Assembly (NCBI GenBank): GCA_001414485.1
Contig: LLEY01000249.1
Location: 1-64,000 of the forward strand
Direction: 5' to 3'
DNA from: Calycina herbarum
Lineage: Eukaryota > Ascomycota > Leotiomycetes > Helotiales > Pezizellaceae
Length of the DNA stretch: 64,000 nucleotides
Below, piece by piece: positions 48,486 through 62,341 of the stretch (the stretch's first letter is position 1; each line of letters starts with the position of its first letter). Position numbers and translations under genes: made by a program. The notes under the pieces were generated by a model, which ran no database searches, had not been told where the DNA came from, and saw only the letters and a program-made list of their open reading frames with translations.

Positions 48486-49337
48486 GGTGGTGTTCGCAAT
48501 CCTTCTTCAGATGGAAAAGGTTTGGTGTTGCAATGAGTTGCGTTGCGAGATGTGAAGAGCCTCGTTCCGTTTATGTACTCGACGGACGGCGCTAGTGGCG
48601 CTAGCTGCGTCGTCAGGTGACTATGATGTATGTGCTGGCACCTATTCACCTTTGGAGTCGTGTTTCGAAATAAGTCGCATGAAGAGGAGCAGCTAGAAAG
48701 AGGCAGGTTGGCGCAATCGAAAGCTCACCTTTGAATTGATGCGCTGTTCCCGAGTTGAGCCACCTCAGCCTCACGATAGACAATAAAAGCCATAGTATCT
48801 CTCATTGCTCCAGCTTTCTAGGAGAATCTAAATTATTAACCTAGATAGTTTAGGAGAATTGAAGTTCAACTATCTGGGTTAATCATAAATTATTCGAAGT
48901 CTTTAGGATAATTTACTTACATTGCAGGTTAGGTACAAAATAGAGGTATTTATTGCCGCTTTTAATGTCAATCGTGAGCCAGCTATGAACCCGGCGCTTC
49001 TACGCATGTGGCTACTTGAATTCCAAGGTCATCTCAAGAAAGAATACCGATTATTTACTATAACGTCTAGTATCTACCTCTTGAATGAAAACTGCAGAGC
49101 TACTTAATCCCACTGGGATGCTTTCCAAGAGATACAATGTCATGAATATTAGTAGTTAATTACCTATTTCATTTGGGGACCAAACCATAGTGGGAAGCCG
49201 GAGAATTGAAAGTTGTATGGATCCAAGGTTGGGGCCAGGTCGAGAGGAAGGTATTCAAAGCGAAATCGCTCAAGCTCTTGAGAAGTGCTCTTCCAAGGCA
49301 CCCCTATTCTCCGAAGGCTGAAAAGAAAGTGTCGAGC
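48486..49337. other. Intergenic region with a dispersed repeat
   Basis: This is upstream of the F-box gene. It contains the 38-bp match (48932-48969) to 35978-36015 and AT-rich TTTAGGA(G/T)AATT motifs at about 48850 and 48902. No gene seen. Confidence 0.45.
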
Positions 49338-49512
49338 CTAGAAACTCTGCTTCTCCGTCGAAACCCAAAACATCTGGAAGGCCGTGGATATTGACTCTTT
49401 GTCTCTCACGAAGTTTGCCAGATACACGACTTCAGCGTGCAATACGGAGATTCCAATTGAACATCTCGATTCCGTATTGAACATCTCGATTCCGTCCAAC
49501 TCTTCTATTGCT
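49338..49512 (-). pseudogene. Remnant of a second RRM, out of frame
   Basis: In the -strand frame next to the RRM gene's stop, the reading KVDKAIEELDGIEMF resembles the end of an RRM (A..A..ELDG). It lies directly behind the RRM gene's INPYAFNRW segment but in a different phase, so the first part of a second RRM seems deleted. A perfect 20-bp tandem duplication (49456-49475 and 49476-49495) lies inside it. Confidence 0.55.
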
Positions 49513-50145
49513 TTATCGACTTTCTCGGCGCCAACGATTAAAAGCGTATGGGTTTATGTCACCTCCCCCAGTGGGGGTTTCGGCGCTCGAGTCGGTCTTG
49601 GTTTCTTGCAAGTCTCGCTTGAGGTGGTAATGACCCTTCCCATCCCCTGTCCTGAACGCAGTGTTGACTTTCAGATGCCTCCCCATGAATTTCATGCCAT
49701 CGTAGTTTTGTAAGGCCTTATTGGCTCCTGCCTTTGAAGTAAAGTCGACGAAGCAGTAAGAAGGATTTTGACCTGTCAAGGGGTCCACCGGCATGTTAAT
49801 GTCTTGAATGGAGTCCTCTACGTGTATGAAGAGATCACGAATATCGGCAATCTGGGCTGCGTAGGGAAGGTTTCCGACGTAGATCCTACGGCCCTCCTCT
49901 AAAGCCTGGTCTGATTTTGGGTCTTTGGCAATAGGGCCAGTGCGTCGTAGTGCGGGAGCAACATATCGGCCTCTGGTCGGGTTACTGCCTTCTTGGTAGA
50001 GTAGTTGTCGGTCTCTGTATGAAGGGACCCCTCCCCAACCAGAGAAGGAACTTTGCTGTGGTGCTTCTCTGCGTGCGTTATTTCCGGAAACGTCGTCCTC
50101 TTCTTTGGATGGTTCGCGCCTGACGCGCCTGTTATCGGAGTCCAT
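49513..50145 (-). CDS. RRM RNA-binding protein, apparently truncated
   Basis: Uninterrupted frame of 210 aa starting at 50145 (GCCATGG context). Residues 1-85 are charged and disordered-looking. One RRM follows: RNP2 is RIYVGNLPY and RNP1 is SYCFVDF, with the KALQNYDG and GRHLKVN strands. After the RRM comes a Thr/Gly linker and PYAFNRW, a segment that in similar fungal proteins precedes a second RRM. Here the frame stops at once, and a fragment of RRM2 lies downstream in another phase. The remaining single RRM may still bind RNA. It is divergent from the RecQ gene with 488 bp between starts. Confidence 0.72.
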   Translation of the reverse strand: MDSDNRRVRREPSKEEDDVSGNNARREAPQQSSFSGWGGVPSYRDRQLLYQEGSNPTRGRYVAPALRRTGPIAKDPKSDQALEEGRRIYVGNLPYAAQIADIRDLFIHVEDSIQDINMPVDPLTGQNPSYCFVDFTSKAGANKALQNYDGMKFMGRHLKVNTAFRTGDGKGHYHLKRDLQETKTDSSAETPTGGGDINPYAFNRWRRESR

Positions 50146-50633
50146 GGCTTGGGAAACCTTTTCTTCCGCGGAGAGAGTTGCTATAAAAAAGTATGGTTAG
50201 TGTGGGATTAAATAGAGAATGAATGAGGCAGCAAGGCTAGGCGGCTCAAGGCTCTAGCAAGTGCCAGGTCATTCTTCAGTAGTACAATGGGAGGTGGTGA
50301 ATTGAAAAGAGAAATGGAAAGATGATGGCGGCGGGGAGTTGTGTCACGAGGCTTCGCGCTTGATCGCGTTTGATAAGGAAGCCGGGCGCATCGTGAGCTG
50401 CTCAGGTGCTATGTTTCCGTGTCTAACACAACAACACTCGACCTTCTGATGGCAGATTACATTTCAGGTAAGCAAATAACAATTTGAAAGTCGAATCCAC
50501 AACTCATTGATTGCTCTAGTTTAGTTGCCATCAACCAAATTGGCACGCCAAACTCGCGACACGACCTCATTTGCCATTGCCACACTCCTCATTCGTCTGC
50601 GGGTTAGACCGAATTGACCGGACATACTCCACA
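50146..50633. promoter_or_regulatory. Shared divergent promoter of RRM and RecQ genes
   Basis: 488 bp separate the two start codons. No TATA box or clear operator was found. Confidence 0.45.
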
Positions 50634-53009
50634 ATGCCGCCGCGCATTGGAGCAGACGAGGATGATTTTGGATTGAGTTCTGGAGACGATGCCGATTTAA
50701 TCGCCATTTCCGACTTTGTCGAAGGAAGCAAGAAGAAGCGCAAAGCATCCGACGCGTCCGATGAAGAAGCTCCCTCTGCGAAACGATTGGCGCTGGATAC
50801 CGATTCATTTACTTTGGCGACAACGGCCCTTACACAAAACTTTGGTCTGAAGGCATTTCGATTGAAGCAGGAACAGGTCATATCGAGGATTTTGGCTGGT
50901 GGCTCTGCCACAGTGGTCTTTCCAACAGGAGGAGGCAAGAGTCTGTGTTACCAAGTGCCAGGACTTGTCTTTTCAGAGTTGGACCGGAAACTGGATACTC
51001 GGCATGCGGCAGATAGTGGTGTTACCTTGGTGGTTTCCCCTTTAATTGCTCTGATGAAGGATCAGGTTGATGCTCTTGTAAGACGAGGAATCAAAGCTGC
51101 GACCCTGGATTCTACCAAAACCATCGAGCAATATCGTGAAACGTGTGATATGCTTCGAAATGGTCAATTGAAGTTGCTCTACTGTGCCCCGGAACGCCTC
51201 AATAATGAAGGATTTGTTGAACAAATGAAGAATGTCAGAGGCGGAATTCGACTTCTTGCAGTGGATGAGGCACATTGTATTTCTGAATGGGGCCATGCTT
51301 TCCGCCCCGATTATCTTAGTAAGTCCGGAATAAGTGATTTTAAAACTTGTCTAATTCCTCAAGAAATATCGAGATTTTCTAAAGAAATCAATGCTGAGAG
51401 AGTCATCTGCTTGACTGCTACCGCCACACCCCGAGTAGCTTCAGATATATGCAGAGCCTTCGATATCGACAAGGAGAGTGGCCTCTTCCGAACATCCACT
51501 TATCGCCCAAATCTCAAACTCATTGCTGAGTCGGGCGCGACCAAGAAAGAATTGGCCCCAAAACTGACCAAATTTCTACGAAAAAACCTCGGGCCTTCCA
51601 TTGTTTATGTTACATTGCAAAAACAAACAGAACAACTGGCAACTGATCTTCGAAAAGAAGGATTCAAAGCAAGAGCATTCCACGCCGGCTTAGATACTGC
51701 CATCAAAACACAGCTACAGGACGAATTTATGCGTTGCAATGATGTAGTTATTGTGGCTACAATTGCATTTGGGATGGGTATTGACAAAGCAAACATTCGA
51801 AATGTGATACACTACAACATTCCCAGCAGTTTTGAATCATACAGTCAGGAAATTGGCAGAGCTGGAAGAGATGGAAAAACCAGCAACTGTGTTTTCTACG
51901 TATGTGGTGAGGACCTCCACCTACGGGAAATGTTTGCACGCGGGGATCTCCCATCGAGGGATTCTGTCCGTGATGTTTTACAAGACATTTTTGATCCCTC
52001 TACTGTGAAGCTCAAGGTTGGTGCCGAGTTTCAGCGTAATCAATCGCAACAAACAAGAGACTACGATGTCCGTCCAACAACCTTGTCTAACATATATGCT
52101 CAACTTGAGCTCACTCATAACCTCATCAGAGCTACGACCCCGATATACACAAAATATCAGTACACCGTCACCGCACAATACAATTCGAGGGCAGGATCCG
52201 ATCAATCACTCGCCGGAAAAGCTGTATACTCGTTCGGGAAGAAAGCCGCGAAATGGTATCACATCGACGTCGATGCTGCCGCCAGATCCCTCAGACTTCC
52301 TCGAACAGACATCGTTCGCAAGCTCAACGATTGGCAACAAGAAGGAATACTTGAATTGAAACCAGGAGGCGTGATGAACGTCTATAAAGTTACCAACAAA
52401 CTTCCAAAAACTGATTCCGAAATCGAGAAACTCACCGAAGCGATCTATGGTCTCATGGTGAGGCGCGAAGAGGAAGCTTTGGGGAGAGCGGAGGCTGTGT
52501 TATCCCTTATCACGGATTCCAAATGCTTTTCTCGGTCGCTGGCTCAACATTTTGGAGATGATTTACCGGATGGGAAGGAGGAGTGTGGACATTGTAATTG
52601 GTGTCTTACTCATAAGGCTGTTCCGGCACAGATACCTCCTGTTGTTAAGTTTAATACCGTGGCGTTTAAGGAGATTTTGAGGAAGGTGCCTGATAGGGAT
52701 GATCCGAGGCTTTTGGCGAAGATTGTAAGTAACTCGCACATGGCGCTCCTCGTGGCACATCAATTGGAGAATGTCTTCTTACGAACACCTTGATACTGAT
52801 ATTTCGTAGGCATTTGGAATTTCTAGTCCGCGAATCACGACACTTAAGCTATCCAAGGACCCAATTTACAGCTCTATGGATGACCACGCTTTCTCGGTAT
52901 GTTTACTCTCCTGCCCTTTCGCGTTATTCATGTCCTTAGTTTTAACTTACTAAAGGGACTACTTCGCGCCTTCACCTTGGAGTGTGACAAAGCCAATAAT
53001 AGTCGTTGA
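50634..53009 (+). CDS. RecQ-family ATP-dependent DNA helicase
   Basis: Exons 50634-51318, 51364-52724, 52810-52896 and 52956-53009 give 728 aa. It unwinds DNA 3' to 5' in recombination and replication repair. Motifs in order: FPTGGGKSLCYQ (motif I, about 96-107), SPLIALMKDQ, VDEAHCISEWGHAFRPDY (motif II with DEAH), LTATATP (III), IAFGMGIDK (V), QEIGRAGRDG (VI), then a zinc-type cluster ending CGHCNWC. An acidic, Lys-rich N-terminus holds a likely nuclear signal (KKKRK). It lacks an HRDC domain, so it is a short RecQ form rather than a Sgs1/BLM orthologue. The first intron is only 45 bp and in frame, so its retention would add 15 residues after FRPDYL. Confidence 0.92.
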
Positions 53010-53498
53010 ATGGAAAACTCATAGTGACTTTATTCACATGGCATGATGTTGGCGTTTACTATGTGGTCTGTAAATTTTGTAAATTCTGGAAGTTTTTGTA
53101 CTTGCACTGTGAGAAACGTGTGATGGCCGTCCGAAGGATTGTATCATTATTCGTCAAGTCGACCTAAGGTAAGATCCATGCTACCTTATTCAGTAAAGAT
53201 GTTATTAAGCTAATTCTCGCGTAGGTTATTTTTGGTTTTGGTTAACCAAATAGCGAAACAAACTCGGGAGATGTGAATAATAGGGGTGTATTATATGGGT
53301 GCGTACTTTTGATAAGACTTAATGGAATCAAGAATTTTCATGGTTCTGAGTTTTAAAGGCTGCGGTGAAATATTTTCAGATGTGAATTTTGCTGCAAGTT
53401 TTAGGTACAAATTACTCGTCTATATACAGGTTCTTCTCACATTGAGATTGTGGCCACCTTACAAGTACCTTTCGTCTAAATCAACCATCAAAATAGCC
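53010..53498. other. Intergenic region, nothing recognised
   Basis: 3' flanks of RecQ and of the esterase pseudogene. Nothing supported. Confidence 0.45.
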
Positions 53499-55284
53499 TC
53501 AATGCTTCCACTGCTCCCTCGCCTTCTCCGCTAAAAACAACATCTCAGGCACCCTCCAATCATCCATCTCAGGCCCCGTCTCATACGCATTAAACACCAT
53601 ATTCTCACCCACTCCACCCTCTCCCACCTCGTACCTAGGCCAAACAGGATATCCCTCCAACCCATGATTATTAGGATCAAGATCCGTCACAAAAGAAGCC
53701 CACATCCTACTCATCAAGCTTGCAACCTTAACATACGCCTCCCTATCGATCAGCGAGCCGTTGAAAGGGTTTGTGGCGTACTCGGCGCCGTCAATGTTAT
53801 CCCATACCCAAGCAACCTCTTGGTAATGAGTTACTCTGATGACATCTAAGAGACCTGTGAGCTGGATATTGAAGCGGTAGCTGTATGCTGTTATGTTTTG
53901 TTGGAGATAGGCGGAGACGACTTTTCGACGGGGGTAGTGCTCTACTGCGTCCCCGAAAAATGAGGCGCTACGTTTCCATTGGGTGCCGTAAGTTTTCTTG
54001 TCTGTTTTGGTTAATGAATAGCCGGATGGGATTCCGATATCTGGGACGTTGGGGTAGAGGTGCTCGATCATGGCGATGGTCTCGTTGTCTGGCCCTCCTT
54101 GTGCGACGGCAGCACGGAAATCCTCGTCGCTATCAATAGGACTTGGACTGATTGCTGTTCCTTCGTCGGTGTTGGTTCTGTAGAGAATTGGAACTTTCAC
54201 AAATCGCCCATCGTCTATTTGGGTGCTGGCATAGTCTTGCAGGAAGTCGTTGTCGATTACTGAAATCTAGGGGCCGAGACCGGTACCTGCTATCCAGGTG
54301 TTTGTGATATTCAAAGCTGTATTCAATTTCTCAAACGGCAGAGATCGCAGACATTCCAAAGGTGCGGTTACGTTTTGACACCCGGTGCTGAGAGTTAGGT
54401 TGATGTACAACTCCTCGCTATACGCTTCAGGATCCGGCGTCGCATATGGCCACCTCTCAAGTGGTCCGCCTGATTGCATGATTGCTGCGCGGAAGAGTTT
54501 ATCATCTCGTCCGCCGTAAGCGAAGAGTTGTCTTCCAATTGCTATTCCGCCTGCACTTTCACCCCATAGTGTTACCTTTTGGGGGTCTCCACCGAATGAG
54601 GCGATGCTCTCTCGGATCCAATGGAGGGCTAGACGTTGATCTCTCAATCCGATGTTTCCTGTTCCGTTGGCGGCTACTTCTTTGCTCCAGGGAAATCCGA
54701 AGGCTGAGAGGCGGTAATTGAGGGATATATTTATCATCGGCTTGTTGGCTGCGACTGAGTTTTGGATTATGCGGGAGAGGCTGTAGCGTTGGTCTTGGGT
54801 TCCTCCTTCGTAGAAACCGCCTCTGCGAGTTAGCGAGATTTGAAAAGGGGTGGATATGGAAAGACGTACCCATAAAGCCAGACTATTACGGGCAGCAGTT
54901 CGCTATCATTTCTTGTCGGTCTTACAACATTCAATGTAAGACAATCTTCGGAGGATTGGAAGAAGTTGGAGTCGGACTACAACTCATTAGCACTCAGACT
55001 TTTCTTCGTCTTAGGGAGTTTACATACACCATATCCAACACAAATTGGGGAATACGCGGTAGCATCTTTCGTCCCATTTCAAGTCGAATTCAAACTTTCT
55101 GGTGCTCGAAATCTCAAGTATCCCACGGGAGGCTGACAATATGGGATTCATTCTCGTTATACGTTGGATTGTATCTCCCTATATATGAACCATTCTTGAC
55201 TGTCACGGTCGGTGCTGAGAAGGAGAGGCCATGGAAGAGAAATCCGGCCAACGCCACGAGAAGATGCCGCGAGGAGAGGAACAT
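53499..55284 (-). pseudogene. Secreted type-B carboxylesterase, broken
   Basis: The minus-strand frame starts at 55284 with a signal peptide (MFLSSRHLLVALAGFLFHG) and continues through NGSYIGRYN, IPYCQPPVG, SEDCLTLNV, LYGGGFYEGG, GESAGG (nucleophile Ser), TDEGT (acid) and VTHYQEV (His) to a stop at 53499. Two GT-AG introns fit. Three lesions disrupt it: a deletion/frameshift near 55145-55150 that removes the FFLG expected before IPY; a TGA at 55079-55081 where Trp is expected; and an in-frame TAG at about 54267-54269 after GTGLGP. Catalytic residues are intact, so decay is recent. It would have been a secreted lipase/esterase of the cholinesterase fold. Confidence 0.85.
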
Positions 55285-57381
<2,097 letters not shown>

Positions 57382-57856
57382 GGATCGAGTTTGATAAATT
57401 CAATCACTTCAAGAGACGAACACGATATCAAGACCAACATCATCCTCGAAATCTCTCTCAGCACGGAAAAGATCTCGGAAAAGTAGGGAGATAAGAGGAT
57501 CCCACTTTCTGGATAGACCAATAGGTGTGGTTGATAGTGAGTGCGGGGTTATCCCCCACTTTATGCAGGTGGTTCGCAGGGATATTTTCCGTTGAACTTT
57601 GGCTGAACATTGGAGTTCTTGTATTTCTGGCTCTTTGAGATCAGATCAAATCTCATACTACCTTAATTTAGTCCTCTGTTTGTCTCTGGGTCTCTCGGGA
57701 GAAGAAGATTGACCGGGTTGTCGAGTGACGCTTTCCACTCCCTGTCGTGTTACTTTGAAGTGTATCAATCTTTCTTGTGTAATGTAACATTTGTTGTACT
57801 TTCAATTTCCACGATACCCCAAAATTTCCCTAATTCTACGAACCAATCACTTTATC
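57382..57856. other. Intergenic region, nothing recognised
   Basis: Between two plus-strand genes. No repeat or RNA gene seen. Confidence 0.4.
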
Positions 57857-60096
57857 ATGGAGCCACCCCATCAAAGCTTGTCCCGAGAACTCTCTTCAGC
57901 AGGAAAAGGTCGACCATATCGCTCCCACAAAGTCCCAGCTTGTGACAGATGTCGAAAACGCAAGTTAAGATGCGCAATCGATATCCCCGGTCAAGCCTGT
58001 AATCTATGCCAAAGTTCAAGAGCAATATGCATTCAAACCCACCGAGGGGGAGAAAGATACTCGCCTATGACATCCACCCATTCTCCCGGAAATGCAACTT
58101 CTTCACAGTCAACGAAACGATATCTAAGTTTCAACCATGATTCTCCCGAATCAATTCTTTCCATGACGAAATCTCCGGACTATACCTCCAACAGAGAAGG
58201 AGGTCGAGAAGTGGAATTCTCATCCTCAAGCATTGCAGCTGCACCGGATCAAACGGAGGCGGCGGGGAGTAAATCTAGTATGATTGTTGGTCCGGTGATG
58301 GCGGAGGATGTGCAGATGATTGAAACTTATATGTCCTCTTCGAATCGCCAACAGCCATCTCCTAGGGGTCAGAGATATGATACTGTGTCTGATAATCCTG
58401 ATGATCCAGTACTATACCTCTCAGTTCCAAGGAGGAGACAGGGGTTGGCGGCTAATAATCGACCGGGGGAGAAACAGAGGGAGATTTTGGAGCAGATATT
58501 AGGTCCGATGGTTCATGATGTTGTGGCTTTGTATGTATAAAAATTGCGAAGTGATGGATAATGACTGATTGGAAATGAAATAGGTATTTCGAATTTATAC
58601 ATCCCTCGTTTCCGGTTCTGGACGAGGAACACTTCCTTCAACTCTATCGAACTGGTAACAGCAATCTTTCTGCTGCTCTAGTTTGCGATCTCCTCACTTC
58701 GGCATTAATATATTGGAATCGGTCTCCAAGACTAAAACAGTATCCACGGCCCGATCTTCGTTACGCTTGGAATTTAGCTGTCGCAGCACTCCATGAAGAA
58801 TATCTCGCTCCAGGAATGTCAACGATAAACGCCGCATTGGTTGATTTAGCAGGTAGACCGACAACTTCCATCACAGGAAACACGATAAACAGCAGTCGAA
58901 CTGTAGCATTATCTCATGTATTAGGGTTAAATAGAAATCCAGAAGCATGGAGGATTTCCGAGGCTGAAAAGAAGATGAGAGTCAGACTTTGGTGGGGAAT
59001 CTTGATACACGATCGTTGGTAAGTCCATCCCCAAGCCATCATGAAATGTACACAAATTAACAAAAAACCAGGTCAAGTTTTGCCCACGGAGTACCAACAT
59101 ACATAACCCAAGACCAATACGAAGTCCCCGTCCCAACAATAAAAAGCCTCCTCACCAACGGTCTAGAAACCAACTCTCGAATTGAAGCAGCCCGCTGTTT
59201 CATAGCTCTATGTACCCTAACAGAAGTCCTCGGTGACATCCTCCCCCTCGTTTACGCACGGAGACCAAAACCAGAAGCTGAAGTCTCACGAGCATTACGA
59301 AGATTAGAAACCCAAATCGATACTTGGGAAGAATCTGAACCCGCGAGACTTTCCCTTCAAGATCGTGGGGATCTACCTCCAATCTCGGGTTCTAGTAGTT
59401 TGAAACTAGGGTTCTTATCTGCCAAGATGTTGATGCGGAGGATTGCTTTTAGGGTATTTGCCCCCCCTTTATTCACTTCATCCCTCTCCCCCTTTACTTA
59501 GCCGAATACAAATACTAATCTCATTGGTTGTACAGACAGCAACTCATTCACTCACACCCAGTCTCCCCGAAACCAGACAATACGCCCAAGCCCTCCTCCG
59601 CGAATCCGCACGTTCAATCACCATTTTCCTATGCTCGCTGACCTCCCAACACCTCGGGGAGTTCTGGTCACCTTATACTGCTTACCACATGGCTTCCGCA
59701 ACGATAATCCTCCTCCGCTGTACGATAGAAACCCCCGATCCCTCCATTCGGTCAAACTGTAAAGAATCACTATTGAAATTCGTAGGCTGGCTGAGGAGAG
59801 CGAAAGAAGTGGATGATTGGGACCTGGCGGATATTTGTCTGGCCCAATGTGAGGGGAGTATTATGAAGATCTGTTCAGTGGATGTTAATGCAAATGAGAG
59901 GGATAGAGATAGAGATGCAGTGGGAAGAAGAGAGGAAGAGATGAGGAGGAATTCCAATCTTCAAATTGGGATGAGGGAGATTTTCGAAGGGAATGAGTGG
60001 GGGGATGGTGTTCATATGGGTCCCTCGGTGATGGATACTCAAAATGAGGTTAATGGGTTCGAGTATCCTTGGGCAGATATATGGGATAGTTTTTGA
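57857..60096 (+). CDS. Zn2Cys6 transcription factor
   Basis: Exons 57857-58530, 58584-59018, 59072-59453 and 59536-60096 give 683 aa. The N-terminal binuclear cluster is CDRCRKRKLRC...CNLCQSSRAIC with Cys29, 32, 39, 48, 51 and 58. A Ser/Thr-rich linker leads to the fungal-specific transcription factor domain (YFEFIHPSFPVLDEEHF, then RVRLWWGILIHDRW, SSFAHGVP). Start chosen at 57857 (ATCATGG); there is no upstream in-frame ATG. It is likely the local regulator of the neighbouring permease, dipeptidase and PLP enzyme; this is inferred from proximity. Introns are all GT-AG. Confidence 0.9.
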
Positions 60097-60216
60097 CGAG
60101 TAAAAACTCCTTTGGCCGTCTTAGATGAGGAGAGTTGATGGCAGATAGACCTCGTTTGAATGTGTCTATAATGCAATTCGCTCCCTTCCGCACTACTTTA
60201 CACCCTCGTCTCATCC

Positions 60217-61845
60217 CTAGTATACATATTTAAACTGCTCATTCTCCAAATCGGTCATATCCAAAAACCCATTCTCCTGAGCCTTAACCTCATTACCCAC
60301 CCACCCACCCCTCCTCTTCTTATTCCTCCAAATCAGCAGCCCCCAAATCGCAACAATACAAAAAACCTGCACAGCAATACAGAAAAACATCATACCAACT
60401 CCCAAATTATAAGTAGGCGCCTGATTTGTCAAAAAGAAGAAAGGTCCAATGAAATTCCCCAAACAGTATCCCATAAGGAGAAATGCATTGGTGGTGATTT
60501 TCTTGGTGTGACCGGCTGTGTTGGCCGTGGCTACCGACATGGAGAGGGTCCAGGTAGCGGTATAGGAGAATGATATCCAGAGACATACTAGGCGGCCGTA
60601 GGGGTTGGATTTGTCGATCATCCATAGGCCGATGATACCTGCCAGGAAGGGAAGGAGACAGAACAACATCATCGCCAGTCGCATGTTCGGAAATTTGGTA
60701 GCGACGATCGTTGCTCCGACACAAGCGACGAATTGAACTCCACCGGAAGGCATCTGAATTAGGGTTGTTTTCAACGTACTGAATCCCATTCCCTTGATGA
60801 TCAATCCTTGGAAAGTTGTGAGTCCACCATTGGGACTGTTAGATGTTACAGCGAAGATAAACAGCAACCAGGTCTTGGGATCGAGTAGAGCTTCGATGAA
60901 TTGAGATTTCTTGAAGTGTCGATTTTCCATTCCAGTTCCGTTATCCTTGATACGATTGATAACACCCCTCTTCTCATCTTCGGTCAAGAACTTCGCCGTC
61001 AAAGGATTATCAGGGAGGAAGAGCAAGAGAACGACTCCCCAAGAAACCGTAATCACGCCCCAGATCAGGAACATGATTTTCCAGCTAGGGAGTGAACTTT
61101 GAATGTGACCGATTCCGAACGACGTGATGCCCGCAATGACATAGGCGATGCCAGCAAGTCCAATCCAGATACCCATTCTCAGTGGCTGCTCGGATCTTTT
61201 GTACCACATGGCGAAGATGAGCATTGTTCCCGGGTTTATGGATGCTTCGAAAGCACCCAAGAAGGTGCGCACAGCAGCGAGACTTGCGAAGGAATCACAG
61301 GCAGCATGACACATCAAGACAGCTCCCCATAAAATGACCTAGTGTTGAAGTTAGAAGAGAAAACCAATATTCGATGCTGAGAAACGTACAGTGCCAGACA
61401 TGTATTTTGCGATAGGCAATCTCTGCAATAGCATGTTTGTGGGGTATTCCCAGACGAAATATCCAACATAGAAAAGAGAAGATAGCCAGGAGTACTGTGT
61501 GCCAACAAGGCTGACATCCTCTCTTAAGCTGAATACTGCTGCATAGCCCAAGGTTGACTTGTCGATTGACTGAAGCATGTAGGTGAGACATCTGAATATT
61601 TCATTAGCTGGATAAAAACCAAAAATTCACAGGAGTGCTTACAATAAGGGCAAAACGTGGGTATCAATTTTCCATCTCAACTTATTATCGTCAACGTGGA
61701 CTTCGGCATGTTCAACCTCAATGAAAATAGCAAGTGCCTCATCAACATTTTCGTTCTTCAGATCCGAATAGGAAGCAAGTTCACTTTGAGGAACGGCTTC
61801 GGCCGAACCTTTGATAACCTTGTCGTTGTCGGAAGAAACAGACAT
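60217..61845 (-). CDS. MFS permease of the Dal5/allantoate (ACS) family
   Basis: Exons 61845-61643, 61591-61390 and 61338-60217 give 508 aa. A 65-residue acidic N-terminus ends in the family hallmark WKIDTHVLPLL and is followed by about twelve membrane helices with YFVWEYPTNMLLQRLP and AFEASINPGTMLIFAMWY. The layout is that of the anion:cation symporter group that includes allantoate, ureidosuccinate, nicotinate and dipeptide carriers. In yeast Dal5 also carries dipeptides. It is divergently transcribed from the dipeptidase, which fits import followed by hydrolysis. Substrate not proven. Confidence 0.9.
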
Positions 61846-62341
61846 GATGAGAAGGAAGATTCGTGCAGACTCCCTGATGCCATCAAATGCGGTTTCGAAT
61901 TGGTCATATAAGAACAACCCCTATACATTTCCTAATTGCCAATCCTAGCTAGAATGACAATCCATTCGTCAATCAGATCAGATAACGTCGTTATCAACCA
62001 TATCCATAACATCCGACGCCTTGGTATATCAAGCTAGAAGCTTTTTCCCGCCCGTTATCGATTTCCGTATCCCCAGAGTGGGATATCTATCCGTATAGAA
62101 TGATCCGCAAGGAAATGTTTCCCGTGAGCTAGAGTTTTCCGTCGCTGCCCGTCAACATCCCCACCCTCTGTAAGCCTCCGAGGTACCGCCAAATGCATGA
62201 CATGACTTCAGATCTCTACAGACAATACAGGGGATCCTGAGCTTCACGATGTGCTTAGGGACCACGATAAGCCGATAGGATGACCTCTCAGTCCTCAGCA
62301 ATTTATTCAGATCACAATTATTCCAAAGCAAATTCAACACA
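61846..62341. promoter_or_regulatory. Divergent promoter of permease and dipeptidase genes
   Basis: 496 bp separate the start codons. It holds GATA-type sites: the inverted pair at 61981-61995, GTTATC at 62054-62059 and GATAAG at 62266-62271. These fit nitrogen regulation by AreA/Gln3-type factors. CGG/CCG triplets that a Zn2Cys6 protein could use are present but not in a clear pair. Confidence 0.55.
61981..61995. promoter_or_regulatory. Palindromic GATA-factor site
   Basis: GATAACGTCGTTATC is an inverted repeat with 7-bp arms around one central base. Closely spaced, oppositely oriented GATA cores are typical high-affinity sites for fungal nitrogen GATA factors. Confidence 0.55.
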
